A stretch of DNA of 64,000 nucleotides from positions 3,534,001-3,598,000 of the forward strand of contig NZ_CP027858.1 of the NCBI RefSeq assembly GCF_005519465.1, given 5' to 3'. The DNA is from Streptomyces clavuligerus. Its GTDB lineage: Bacteria; Actinomycetota; Actinomycetes; Streptomycetales; Streptomycetaceae. A program made the position numbers and the translations under genes. This document shows positions 25,906 to 33,980 of the stretch, piece after piece (position 1 is the stretch's first letter; the number at the start of each line of letters is the position of its first letter). The notes under the pieces are model-generated. The model had not been told where the DNA came from. It searched no databases and worked only from the letters and a program-made list of their open reading frames with translations.

Positions 25906-26553
25906 TCAGGCCGTCCGCGTCCGCAGCAGGGGAAGGAGGTCGCGCAGGTCCTCCGTGTCCAGGACATGATCGGCGGCGGCCCGCGCGTCGGCACTGGCGT
26001 TGAGCGCGACGGACGTCCCGACTCCCGCGAAGAGCCGCAGATCGCTGCGGGAGTCGCCGACGGCGGCCACCTGATCGAGTGGGACGCCGCGCTCCGCGCA
26101 CCAGGCCCGGACGAAGTCGAGCTTCCCCTGCTCGTCGAAGTAGCGGTCCACCCGCCCGGAGAGCGCGCCGTCCACATACTCCATGTCCGCCGCGCCGACG
26201 GCGCTGAACCAGGGCCGGTGTTCCAGCTCCTCGACGGCGAACCCCCAGGCCAGCGTGGCGAGCAGCAGGGTGCATCCGCCCTCGGTGAGGGTGCGCAGGG
26301 TCTCCTCGACCCCGGCTGTCCACGGGGCGTCCGCCAGGAAGCCCCGTATCTGCTCCGGGGTCAGGCCCGCGAGCAGCGCGGCCTCGCGGTCGGAGAACGT
26401 GTCGTTGTCGATGGCGTAGCTGTCGTACAGCCGCTCCAGCTCCTCGACGGCGGGGAGCCGCCCCACGCCCTCGGCGAGCAGGAGCGAGACGGTGGTGTTC
26501 CGGATGAGGGTGCCGTCGAGGTCGAAGACGATCACGGGGTGGGCGAAGGGCAT
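25906..26553 (-). CDS. HAD-superfamily phosphatase (phosphoserine-phosphatase-like)
   Basis: This 215-aa HAD hydrolase has motif I VFDLDGTL, a helical cap, motif III Lys (DEQGKLDFV) and motif IV VGDSRSDLRLF. The layout resembles SerB-like phosphatases acting on small phosphate esters. An AGGAG site precedes ATG 26553, and the longer frame is rejected. It converges with the LLM gene, with only 22 bp between the stops. Confidence 0.88.
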   Translation of the reverse strand: MPFAHPVIVFDLDGTLIRNTTVSLLLAEGVGRLPAVEELERLYDSYAIDNDTFSDREAALLAGLTPEQIRGFLADAPWTAGVEETLRTLTEGGCTLLLATLAWGFAVEELEHRPWFSAVGAADMEYVDGALSGRVDRYFDEQGKLDFVRAWCAERGVPLDQVAAVGDSRSDLRLFAGVGTSVALNASADARAAADHVLDTEDLRDLLPLLRTRTA

Positions 26554-26687
26554 CGCGCGGCTCCTGGGGCGGGAAGGGCGGGCAGGCCATGGCCGAGTCT
26601 GTCGTACGGGTCGTAAGGGCGTTCGCCTTGACGTGGGTGTCAGCCGGGCGTTCCGTGTACGGGCGCGGCCCGTCGCCCCCATGGGTG

Positions 26688-27158
26688 ATGACGGACGGTG
26701 ATCATGCGGCGGGGATGTGCGGGGAGCCGGTCCCCGAGGGGCGTCAACGGTGTGCGCGCACGGCGCGAAGCCCCGCACGGGCGGAGAGCGATTCGACTCC
26801 GTGGGAGAAGCGGGTCAAGTGCCGGGAGACCGACCCGGACGGGAGGGCCATCCCCGCCCGTTACGGCAATCATCTGCTGGGCTGGAGGCATTTCTCCGGG
26901 AAGCACAACATCAGGACATGCAAGATCGTCGATGCGGCCCTGAGTGGCAACGTCGACAAGAGGGAGGATGCCCGACTGGAGTACTGGGCGTATGCCGTCC
27001 ACCCTGGAGCCAAGCGAGTAAAGATCATTGTGGTGGTCCAGTACTCCCGGAAAACGAAGGACGGGGAGTACGACGCAGGCCGTGGCCAGAAGATCGGCGT
27101 TATCACTGCCTACTGCAAAGGCATGAACAAGTGCCCCAACTGGATGAACAGCGCATGA
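26688..27158 (+). CDS. probable orphan polymorphic-toxin C-terminal domain
   Basis: The C-terminal about 115 residues, from WEKRVKCRETDPDG to the stop, form a compact basic domain with GWRHFSGKHNI, HPGAKRVKIIVVVQYSRK and GQKIGVITAYCKGMNKCP. It contains several His, Lys and Cys residues, as in toxin domains found at the ends of secreted polymorphic toxins, many of which are RNases. The N-terminal part has poor coding character and no clear ribosome site, so the start is uncertain and this may be a toxin tip detached from its delivery protein. GC content and codon use are more relaxed than in the neighbours, suggesting transfer. The ATGA overlap with the next gene supports a toxin/immunity pair. 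Function is inferred, not shown. Confidence 0.5.
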   Translation: MTDGDHAAGMCGEPVPEGRQRCARTARSPARAESDSTPWEKRVKCRETDPDGRAIPARYGNHLLGWRHFSGKHNIRTCKIVDAALSGNVDKREDARLEYWAYAVHPGAKRVKIIVVVQYSRKTKDGEYDAGRGQKIGVITAYCKGMNKCPNWMNSA

Positions 27159-27820
27159 CATTGACTGACGAAGAAGGCGAAGAGGTCGCGGAGCAGCAGG
27201 CAGCCGTCACGGACCTGCTGCTCCACCGTGTCGAGGCCCGGGTGGGCAAACGAGCCTTCGTCCAGGGAGTCCTGCCCGTACTGCCTCCGGGCAGGACCGT
27301 CCGGATCGTGATCGGACCCAAGGACTCCTACGATCCGGAACTCCGGCTCGTTCTTGAGCTGCCGGTGCTCAGGGGTGACGAAACCGTGCCGCCGCAGGAG
27401 ATCCTCGGTGTGCTGCGGGCGGTCGGCAGGGGCACGCGGATCTACCCCAGCGATCGTGTCGGCGACGTGCTGGGCATGACGCTGATCCAGGTAGATATGG
27501 AGAAGGAGACCCCGGTGCCCGCGTCGTTGAAGGACGAGGCGCTGGGGATTCTGCGCGGTGTGACGCACCTCGGACCTCATGAGGGCTACTACTGGTACGG
27601 CGCGCGCCTGCGGGGGTTCCTCTTCCGGGAAGAGGACGTGCTGCGGCTCTACTTCGACGGGGAGGAAGTCCCGGGCGTGGTCGCCGCCGACGTACGGCCG
27701 TCGGGAGCGACGACTGCTGTGGTCGCTGCCCTGCCGTCACTGATCGCGGGCGGCGCGGAGGAGACGGTGGACGAGAACGATCCGCACTGTGACCGGCTGG
27801 TGGACCTCACCCGTTGGTAG
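27155..27820 (+). CDS. putative immunity protein for the upstream toxin domain
   Basis: This 221-aa acidic, cytosolic protein has no membrane segment or signal peptide. Its ATG overlaps the preceding stop (ATGA), a common arrangement for immunity genes. It contains PGRTVRIVIGPKDSYDPELR, EGYYWYGARLRGFLF and an acidic C-terminus. I do not recognise the family. The immunity role rests on position, coupling and overall charge opposite to the basic toxin candidate. Confidence 0.5.
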   Translation: MTLTDEEGEEVAEQQAAVTDLLLHRVEARVGKRAFVQGVLPVLPPGRTVRIVIGPKDSYDPELRLVLELPVLRGDETVPPQEILGVLRAVGRGTRIYPSDRVGDVLGMTLIQVDMEKETPVPASLKDEALGILRGVTHLGPHEGYYWYGARLRGFLFREEDVLRLYFDGEEVPGVVAADVRPSGATTAVVAALPSLIAGGAEETVDENDPHCDRLVDLTRW

Positions 27821-27850
27821 CTGTGCAGGGTGCCCCGGTCGGCGGTGACG

Positions 27851-27873
27851 GGCCCGGCCCTCGGGGTCGGGCC
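27851..27873. terminator. terminator-like hairpin between convergent genes
   Basis: GGCCCGGCCC and GGGTCGGGCC form a 10-bp stem with one G-T pair and a 3-base loop, located between the immunity-like gene and the convergent small membrane peptide gene. Confidence 0.5.
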
Positions 27874-27923
27874 TCTGCGGGAGGACGGCCGACCGGCGGG
27901 ACCGGGGGCATTTTTAAACGGCG

Positions 27924-28055
27924 TTAAACGAGGTGGGGCACGGCGCCGTAGATGCTCGGGCGGAGGACGCCGGTGAGCAGTAAGACGACGGAGCCGAGAT
28001 AAACCACCGCGTACAGCAGTGCTATGCAGCGGCGACGGCGTCGGGACCGGATCAC
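27924..28055 (-). CDS. 43-aa membrane peptide coupled to the upstream gene
   Basis: A GTG at 28055 overlaps the stop of the 106-aa gene by 4 bp (GTGA). The peptide has a basic start (VIRSRRRRRC), one hydrophobic helix (IALLYAVVYLGSVVLLLTGV) and a short polar tail. The coupling and the well-formed transmembrane segment make it a credible small gene. Its function is unknown. Confidence 0.5.
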   Translation of the reverse strand: MIRSRRRRRCIALLYAVVYLGSVVLLLTGVLRPSIYGAVPHLV

Positions 28056-28372
28056 TCGTCCGCTGCCCCGGACACCGCCTGGTTGCGGCGGAACTCGCGC
28101 GGCTTGCGGCGGCGGTTCTCGTTCGCCGTGCGCAGGATGCCGATCAGCTCCGAGGCCAGCGCCTCCGCCTCGTGGGTCGCAAGAAAGAGGCCGGTGGGGT
28201 GGCCCATGCTGCCGTCCGACACCGTGAGCGGCAGATAGACCTGCGGATCGTCGTCGGGGAAGTCCACCAGCTCGACGCGGCTGCCCAGGGTGCGGGTTAC
28301 GGCCCAGGCGGCCAGGGCCTCGTGGCGGGTCGGCGGACAGGTCTCGTGCGCACGACAGTTCGGGGGAAACAC
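28052..28372 (-). CDS. hypothetical protein next to the XRE/DUF397 locus
   Basis: This 106-aa cytosolic protein contains VELVDFPDDDPQVYLPLTV and a helical segment LATHEAEALASELIGIL. Comparable small proteins often sit beside XRE(DUF5753) regulators in Streptomyces, but I cannot name the family. It diverges from the XRE gene at 28521 and is coupled to the membrane peptide. Confidence 0.6.
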   Translation of the reverse strand: MFPPNCRAHETCPPTRHEALAAWAVTRTLGSRVELVDFPDDDPQVYLPLTVSDGSMGHPTGLFLATHEAEALASELIGILRTANENRRRKPREFRRNQAVSGAADE

Positions 28373-28520
28373 GAAACGTCACCTCGTTCGGGGGATGTGT
28401 TCGCTGTCTGTGCCCAGATGACCACAACGCCCCCTACGCTCGCACCACTTGAATCGGGTCTCTCAGATCAAGATCACGAAGTCTTCCCAGTTCACGCGAG
28501 TGTCTCTGGAGGTCAAGTCC

Positions 28521-29348
28521 ATGGGTAGCGATGTCTTCGCCGAGGGTTTGAATCCCCTCGAACGCTTCGGCCTGGAGGTCCGGGAGGTACGCACGGGGCG
28601 CAAGCTCACCCAGAAACAGCTCGGTAAGGCCGTCAAGTACTCCGACGGGTACGTCAGCAAGGTCGAAGCGGGATTGCTGATGCCGAGCGAGAGGTTCGCG
28701 CGGGGCTGCGATCTGGTTTTTGCCACGAACGGCCTCTTTCTTCGTCTGCTCCGCCGCGTCGAGGAAGGAGACCACCCCTCCTGGTTCGTTCCGTATCTCC
28801 AGTTGGAGTGGAAGGCGGTCCGGATTCTGGACTTCTCCGCGTTGAGCATCATGGGGATGCTCCAGACGGAGGAGTACGCGCGTGCCATCTTCCGTGCGGG
28901 CCAGCCCCGTGAGGTCCCGGAGGTGATCAATGGCCAGGTGGCGGCTCGGATAAGGCGACGGGGAGTGCTGGAGCAAGAGCGTCCGCCCGCGATCTGGGTG
29001 ATCCTGCACGAAGCGTGTCTGCGGACGGTGGTGGGTGGCTCCGGGGTCATGGCGAGGCAGCTTGAGCATCTGATCCGTATGGCGGAGTCCCCGAACGTCG
29101 ACATCCAGGTGATGCCCTTCTCGGCGGGCGCGGCAGGCGTGCACACGCTGGCGTTCACCTTGCTCGTCTTCAACGACGAGTCGACCGCGTTGTACGTCGA
29201 TGATGTTCCGCAAGGGGGGAGGCTCTACCGTTCCGAGCCGAACGTCGGGATCGCCCTCGAAAACTACGAGCGCTTGCGGGCGCACGCGCTGTCCCCCGAT
29301 GATTCAGTAGCCCTGATCAAGTCGGCACACAAGGAGTACAGATCATGA
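28521..29348 (+). CDS. XRE regulator with DUF5753 domain
   Basis: This 275-aa protein pairs an N-terminal helix-turn-helix (about residues 18-70, LTQKQLGKAVKYSDGYVSKVE) with a DUF5753 domain (about 90-275; MLQTEEYARA, PFSAGAAG). The GGAGG site before ATG 28521 favours this start over the one at 28449. Such genes are abundant in Streptomyces as WhiJ-like regulators, normally coupled to a DUF397 partner as here. They influence development or antibiotic production in studied cases. Confidence 0.9.
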   Translation: MGSDVFAEGLNPLERFGLEVREVRTGRKLTQKQLGKAVKYSDGYVSKVEAGLLMPSERFARGCDLVFATNGLFLRLLRRVEEGDHPSWFVPYLQLEWKAVRILDFSALSIMGMLQTEEYARAIFRAGQPREVPEVINGQVAARIRRRGVLEQERPPAIWVILHEACLRTVVGGSGVMARQLEHLIRMAESPNVDIQVMPFSAGAAGVHTLAFTLLVFNDESTALYVDDVPQGGRLYRSEPNVGIALENYERLRAHALSPDDSVALIKSAHKEYRS

Positions 29349-29551
29349 CTGCGGACCAGAGCCACAGCCCCACCTTGTGGATCAAGTCTTCCTACAGCGG
29401 GTCGTCCGGAGGCCAGTGCGTCGAGTGGTCCCCCGCGTACGCGTCGGCCCACGGCACCGTCCCCGTCCGTGACAGCAAGACCCCCACCGGCCCCGCCCTC
29501 GCCTTCAGCACGTCCGCGTGGACCGCCTTCGTCGGCGATCTGAGCAGGTGA
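29345..29551 (+). CDS. DUF397 protein
   Basis: This 68-aa protein has the family signatures WIKSSYSG, GQCVEWSP, VPVRDSK and AWTAFVGDL. The ATG overlaps the stop of the XRE gene (ATGA). DUF397 proteins are thought to antagonise or tune the neighbouring XRE regulator. Confidence 0.92.
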   Translation: MTADQSHSPTLWIKSSYSGSSGGQCVEWSPAYASAHGTVPVRDSKTPTGPALAFSTSAWTAFVGDLSR

Positions 29552-29557
29552 CCGGGG

Positions 29558-29593
29558 CGGGTGGCCCCGGGTGCTCGTACTCGGGGCCACCCG
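29558..29593. terminator. terminator hairpin after DUF397
   Basis: A perfect 12-bp stem (CGGGTGGCCCCG / CGGGGCCACCCG) with a 12-base loop begins seven bases after the DUF397 stop. Confidence 0.7.
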
Positions 29594-29729
29594 GCTCGCG
29601 CGGCTGTCACCATCGTCCGGGTACCTCGCCCGTAGACTCCACGACCTGTGCGACGAGTTCGGTCCCCTGGCCCGCGACCACCGCGTGGCGGAGCTGAGGG
29701 CGGAGATCGCCGCGCTGAGGACACCGTGA
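29571..29729 (+). pseudogene. short possible gene fragment
   Basis: A frame ending at TGA 29727-29729 reads DLCDEFGPLARDHRVAELR then AEIAALRTP, which looks like natural coiled-coil protein. Upstream of about 29620 it overlaps the DUF397 terminator and has no credible start. It may be the tail of a deleted gene or a very short unannotated gene. Confidence 0.25.
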
Positions 29730-29743
29730 CGAGAGGGGTTGGG

Positions 29744-30109
29744 ATGTCGCAGACCGAAGGCGCACGACTGTTCCGGGAAGCCTGGATCGCGGGAGTGCGC
29801 CGGCACTTCCCCGGCGAGCCGAAGGCCGGGTATGTCACCCCGTGGGAGGGCACCCCGGAGTGGGAGCGCCGGGCCGCCGGTTCCGTGTACGCGCAGGTGC
29901 GCCACTTCGTCGAGGTCAGCGGCGGCCACGCGAAGCGGCTGTCCCGCGAGCAGAAGGGCCGCTTCGTCGCCACCTGCTGGACCGCCCAGATGTTCCAGCA
30001 CTTCGAGGACCCGAAGCCGGGGTACGTGGCCGACTGGCCCGAGCTTCCCGGCTGGCAGCAGGAGACCGACGCGGACATCTTTGAGGCCATCGAGAAGACT
30101 CCGCGCTGA
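29744..30109 (+). CDS. hypothetical protein
   Basis: This 121-aa, soluble, Trp- and aromatic-rich protein (FREAWIAGVRRHFPGEPK, YVTPWEGTPEWER) has no signal peptide or membrane helix. A GAGAGGGG site precedes ATG 29744. Proteins of this kind seem common in Streptomyces, but no function is known to me. Confidence 0.65.
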   Translation: MSQTEGARLFREAWIAGVRRHFPGEPKAGYVTPWEGTPEWERRAAGSVYAQVRHFVEVSGGHAKRLSREQKGRFVATCWTAQMFQHFEDPKPGYVADWPELPGWQQETDADIFEAIEKTPR

Positions 30110-30202
30110 CCATCTGCCCGCTGCGGGCCGAAGCTGCCCGCAGCGGTATGCGGACCGCTGCGGATGGCGCGTGCGGCAGGAACACCACCACAGGGAGCAC
30201 CC

Positions 30203-30865
30203 GTGCCGCACCGCACGATCACCGACGCGCAGTGGAGCGACGCCCATCTGATCTGGCGCTACCACCTGATGGGCCACACCCCGCGCCCCTGCTCGGCGGC
30301 GATCGGGCTGGGGAGCCACGACCTGGGGGTCGCCACCGCCGCCGCCGGGCTGTACCACGCCGGGCTCTTCCCCGTCGTCGTCTTCAGCGGTGGCAACAGC
30401 CCCACGACCGCCGCCCGCTTCCCGCGCGGCGAAGCGGTCCACTACCGCGAGCACGCACGTGCCCTGGGCGTCCCCGACGCAGCGATCCTCCTGGAGGCCC
30501 GGGCCGCCAACACCGGGCAGAACATCGCGTTCTCCCGCGAGGTCCTGAGCACCGCCGGGACCGGGGTCGACTCGCTCCTCCTGATCGCCAAGCCGTACAT
30601 GGAGCGCCGGGCCTACGCCACCTGCCGCAAGCTGTGGCCCGAGGCCGATGTCGTCTGCGCCTCCGAACCGCTCGCGCTCGACGACTACGTCACGTCCATC
30701 GGCGACGAGAAGCTCGTGGTGGACATGCTCGTCGGCGATCTCCAGCGCGTCATCGAGTACCCGGGGCTCGGCTTCGCCATCGAACAGGACGTCCCCGACG
30801 ACGTCCACGACGCCTTCGAGCGTCTGATCCGCGCCGGATTCGACAGCCGACTCATCACGACCTGA
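30203..30865 (+). CDS. YdcF/DUF218 family protein
   Basis: This 220-aa protein of the YdcF/SanA-like DUF218 family contains VVVFSGGN, AILLEARAANTGQNIAFSRE and LLIAKPYMERRAY. The E-x-x-S/A-x-NT motif is characteristic. Family members are linked to envelope or small-molecule metabolism, with unknown enzymology. This one lacks a membrane anchor and is predicted cytosolic. The GTG start at 30203 has an AGGGAG site, better than the ATG at 30164. Confidence 0.82.
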   Translation: MPHRTITDAQWSDAHLIWRYHLMGHTPRPCSAAIGLGSHDLGVATAAAGLYHAGLFPVVVFSGGNSPTTAARFPRGEAVHYREHARALGVPDAAILLEARAANTGQNIAFSREVLSTAGTGVDSLLLIAKPYMERRAYATCRKLWPEADVVCASEPLALDDYVTSIGDEKLVVDMLVGDLQRVIEYPGLGFAIEQDVPDDVHDAFERLIRAGFDSRLITT

Positions 30866-30899
30866 GGGCGCCCGCTCCGGGCGCGAGCACGCCGCCCCC

Positions 30900-31370
30900 T
30901 CAGCAGAACTCCCCGTCCTCCCCCGCCGCGTCGATGTCCACCGACACCCTGTCCCCCTTCAGCACCGTCACCGACAGATACGCGGGCGCCCCGCCCACGT
31001 CCTTCGTGTAGCAGTCCTCGCGCGGCGTCGCGGTCCAGCCGTGGGACGGGGCCGCCGTCCGGTAGTGGGACAGCGCGGCCGTCGTCGCGGCGGGGGAGGT
31101 GTACGTGTACTCCTGGCCCGCGTGCACCCACTGATCGTCGTCGTCGCAGCCGGCGGCGGACTCGGGGCGGCCGCTGCCCGGTGGGGGCGACGACAGGATC
31201 GGGTCCGCCGCGATCGCGGCGGCGATGCGGTCCTCGCGGTCGCGGCAGCCGTACTCGAAGAGGAAGAACGCGGCGGGCCGCACCAGGAGCTGCCATGCCG
31301 GTACGGCCAGTACGGCCAGTACGGCCAGTACGGCGGTCAGGGCCGCCGCCCCCGCCCAGGTCTTGTTCAT
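30900..31370 (-). CDS. small membrane-anchored secreted protein downstream of the MATE exporter
   Basis: This 156-aa protein has one N-terminal membrane helix (AALTAVLAVLAVLAVPAW) and an extracytoplasmic part with four cysteines that could form disulfides. The ATG lies 16 bp after the MATE stop on the same strand, so it may be the last gene of the metallophore-like operon. The family is not recognised. The helix is encoded partly by a 9-bp tandem repeat. Confidence 0.65.
   Translation of the reverse strand: MNKTWAGAAALTAVLAVLAVLAVPAWQLLVRPAAFFLFEYGCRDREDRIAAAIAADPILSSPPPGSGRPESAAGCDDDDQWVHAGQEYTYTSPAATTAALSHYRTAAPSHGWTATPREDCYTKDVGGAPAYLSVTVLKGDRVSVDIDAAGEDGEFC
31301..31336. repeat. 9-bp tandem repeat inside a signal anchor
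   Basis: Four copies of GTACGGCCA (the last ending GG) encode repeated Ala-Val-Leu on the minus strand and form part of the hydrophobic core of the neighbouring membrane-anchored protein. Confidence 0.9.
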
Positions 31371-31386
31371 CCGGAGATGATCACGC

Positions 31387-32817
31387 TCATGTCCCGTCGG
31401 CCGCCAGGGCCTTCTCCTTCTCCGTGAGGGCGGCCGCATACCGCCGCAGCAGCAGGACCGCCGTCGTCGCCAGGCCCGTGAGCAGGCCCAGCCAGATGCC
31501 CAGGGTGTCCAGACCCAGCGCGTGGGAGAAGACCCAGACCGTGGGCAGCCCCACCACCCAGTAGCCGATCAGGGTGATCCGGAATCCGCTCTTGGTGTCG
31601 TCGAGGCCACGCAGCAGCCCCACGCCGATGTTCTGCGCACAGTCGAAGAACTGGAGGAACGCCGTCACGATCAGCAACTGCGCGGCGATGTCGAGGGCCC
31701 GTTGCGCCTCCGTACCGGAATCCATGAACGGGGCGAGCACCAGATCGGGCACGGTCAGATAGACCAGGCCGACGGCGGCCATGACGGCGGCGGCGCAGGC
31801 GAGCGCGGTGTTCCGGACGCTCCGGGCGCGGTCGGTGCGGCCGAGGGCCAGTTCCCGGCTGACCGTGATCGACGCGGCGTGGGAGAGGCCCACCGCGACC
31901 TGGAAGACCAGGCTGACGAGCTGGTTGACGGCAGTGTGCGCGGCGAGGGCGGCGGGGCCGAAGGCTCCGGCGATCAGGGCCGTCACCGAGAAGAAACCCG
32001 CCTCGGAGCCATAGGTCGCGGCGACCGGAATCCCGAGCCCGGTCAGCCTGCGCACCGTCGCCGGGTCCGCCTTCAGCACGTTCAGGCTGAGCAGCGGGCC
32101 CAGTTCGGCGTCCCGCCGGGCCAGCAGGTACAGCGCCACGAAGGTGAGGAGGTGGACGCAGGACGTCGACAGCGCGATGCCGGTGAGGCCCAGCTCGGGC
32201 AGGCCCCAGGTGCCGTGGATCAGTACCCAGTTGAGCCCGGCGTTCACGGCGACCGAGGTCACGGCGATATGGATCAGCGCCTGCGGGCGGCGCATCCCGA
32301 CGGTGAACTGGCGCAGGGCCTGGAACCACAGACAGGGCAGCAGCCCCGGCGCCAGCGCCAGCAGCATCTCCTGGACGAGGACGACCACATCGGCGTCCTG
32401 GCCGAGCCAGGTCAGCGTCTCGCCGATGAGCAGCATCAGCACCGCGCCGAGCAGACCGGCGAGCGTGGCCAGCGCCATCGCCGCGCGGACGATGCCCCGC
32501 ACCTCGGCGGCGGAGGCGGCGGCGTCGCCCCCGGTACCGGCCGCCTTCTCCGCGCGGGCCGCCGCAGCCGCCACCTGGTTGGCGACGGAGGTCACGAGCC
32601 CCACGCCCATCGTGCGGAGCTGGTTGAAGATCACCAGCGCCAGACCGCCCGCGGCCAGCTCCTCGGTCCCCAGCATGCCCATCATCACCGTGTCGGTGGT
32701 GGTCAGGGCGACCTGGGAGAGCTGGGTGAGGATCAGCGGCACGGCGAGGGAGGCCAGCGCGCGGCTGTCGCGGAGCAGGGTCCGCAGGGTGGTCAGGGGC
32801 GTTGCCTTCGTCAGCAT
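31387..32817 (-). CDS. MATE-family exporter
   Basis: This 476-aa, 12-helix MATE transporter is NorM/DinF-like, with PLILTQLSQVALTTTDTVMMG near the N-terminus (quoted segment spans residues about 28-47). The ATG overlaps the stop of the SbnA-like gene by 7 bp, so it is in the same operon. MATE and MFS pumps are typical exporters for siderophores made by Dap pathways, so the natural role here is export of the operon product by ion-driven antiport. A general drug-efflux role is the alternative. Confidence 0.9.
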   Translation of the reverse strand: MLTKATPLTTLRTLLRDSRALASLAVPLILTQLSQVALTTTDTVMMGMLGTEELAAGGLALVIFNQLRTMGVGLVTSVANQVAAAAARAEKAAGTGGDAAASAAEVRGIVRAAMALATLAGLLGAVLMLLIGETLTWLGQDADVVVLVQEMLLALAPGLLPCLWFQALRQFTVGMRRPQALIHIAVTSVAVNAGLNWVLIHGTWGLPELGLTGIALSTSCVHLLTFVALYLLARRDAELGPLLSLNVLKADPATVRRLTGLGIPVAATYGSEAGFFSVTALIAGAFGPAALAAHTAVNQLVSLVFQVAVGLSHAASITVSRELALGRTDRARSVRNTALACAAAVMAAVGLVYLTVPDLVLAPFMDSGTEAQRALDIAAQLLIVTAFLQFFDCAQNIGVGLLRGLDDTKSGFRITLIGYWVVGLPTVWVFSHALGLDTLGIWLGLLTGLATTAVLLLRRYAAALTEKEKALAADGT

Positions 32818-33881
32818 GGAGTCATCGGTTTCTGCGGGGAGCGATGCCCGCGGGATGTCGTGGTGCGGAGCTTGGTGAGCAGTTCGTCGATCTCCCGTTC
32901 GGCCTCGGCGGAGAGCAGGCCGCGGGCTTCCATCCAGTCGTCGTCGAAGACGGTGTCGAGGTACTTCTCACCGCCGTCGTTGATCAGCGCGACCATCGTC
33001 GTCCCCGGCGGCAGCGACGCCAGCCGGGTCAGCGCCTCGTACACCACCCCGCCCGCCGAACCGCCGATGAGCAGCCCGGTGCGGGCCACGGCCCGGCAGG
33101 TGGCGAAGGCGTCGATGTCGCCGACCTTCACCCCCTCGTCGATCAGGCCGTAGTCGACCAGGGCCCCGATCTCGGCGCCCTCGGGGGTCCCCGTCCCCGA
33201 CTGGTAGTAGTCGTGGGCGGGCGGCCCGAAGGCGATGGACCCCTTGGGCTCCACCCCGATCGTCCTGAAGCCGCCTATCAGGGTACGCAGTTCACGCGTG
33301 GTCCCGCAGAGCATCCCCCCGGTCCCGACCGCGCCGATGAGGACGTCGATCCGGCCCTCCAGGGCCTCGTTCAGCTCGTGCGCCACGGGGAAGTACCCGT
33401 CCCCGTTGGCGAGGTTGTTGTGCTGCTCGGTGAAGACGGTGTTCTCCTGGCCGCGCGCCAGCTCCTCGGCCAGCTCCTCACGGGCCGCCGTCGCCAGTTC
33501 CTCCGTGCCGTCGTCGACGACGTACACCAGCTCCGTGCCCATCGCCTTCATCGCGCGCAGCTTGTCGGCGGCGGCGTGGTGGTCGACGACGGCGGTGAAC
33601 GTGTAACCGCGCTCGGCGGCGACGACGGCGAGGCCGAGGCCGGTATTGCCCGACGTGGACTCGACGATCCGGCCGCCGGGGCGCAGCACCCCGCGCCGTT
33701 CCGCGTCGATCACCATCTGGCGGGCCATGCGGATCTTGGCCGATCCGGTGGGGTTGAACATCTCCAGTTTCAGCAGCAGTCTGCTGCCGGTCTCCGTGAC
33801 CGCCAGTTCCAGCAGCGGTGTGGCGCCGATGAGGTCGGACACCTGGGAGACCACGGCGGGTCGGTCGAGCGCTCCGGGCAT
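32811..33881 (-). CDS. SbnA-like 2,3-diaminopropionate pathway PLP synthase
   Basis: This 356-aa fold type II PLP enzyme of the cysteine synthase family is closest in feel to SbnA/VioB. It shows IGATPLLEL, the PLP lysine K49 in MFNPTGSAKIRMA, ESTSGNTGLGLA and GAVGTGGMLCGT. SbnA condenses O-phospho-L-serine with L-glutamate to form N-(1-amino-1-carboxy-2-ethyl)-glutamate. Here this is inferred from family and from the SbnB-like partner in the same operon. The CAGGAG site fixes ATG 33881. It lies 99 bp after the decarboxylase and overlaps the MATE gene. A standalone O-acetylserine sulfhydrylase is unlikely in this context. Confidence 0.85.
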   Translation of the reverse strand: MPGALDRPAVVSQVSDLIGATPLLELAVTETGSRLLLKLEMFNPTGSAKIRMARQMVIDAERRGVLRPGGRIVESTSGNTGLGLAVVAAERGYTFTAVVDHHAAADKLRAMKAMGTELVYVVDDGTEELATAAREELAEELARGQENTVFTEQHNNLANGDGYFPVAHELNEALEGRIDVLIGAVGTGGMLCGTTRELRTLIGGFRTIGVEPKGSIAFGPPAHDYYQSGTGTPEGAEIGALVDYGLIDEGVKVGDIDAFATCRAVARTGLLIGGSAGGVVYEALTRLASLPPGTTMVALINDGGEKYLDTVFDDDWMEARGLLSAEAEREIDELLTKLRTTTSRGHRSPQKPMTPC

Positions 33882-33980
33882 CGCTGTACTCCTGTCACTC
33901 CGGGGGGGATCGCTGAGGGCCCGGTGGCCCGGTCCGGTCATCGGACGGGCCGGGCCACCGGGGCGAAGCGCGGACGCGCC

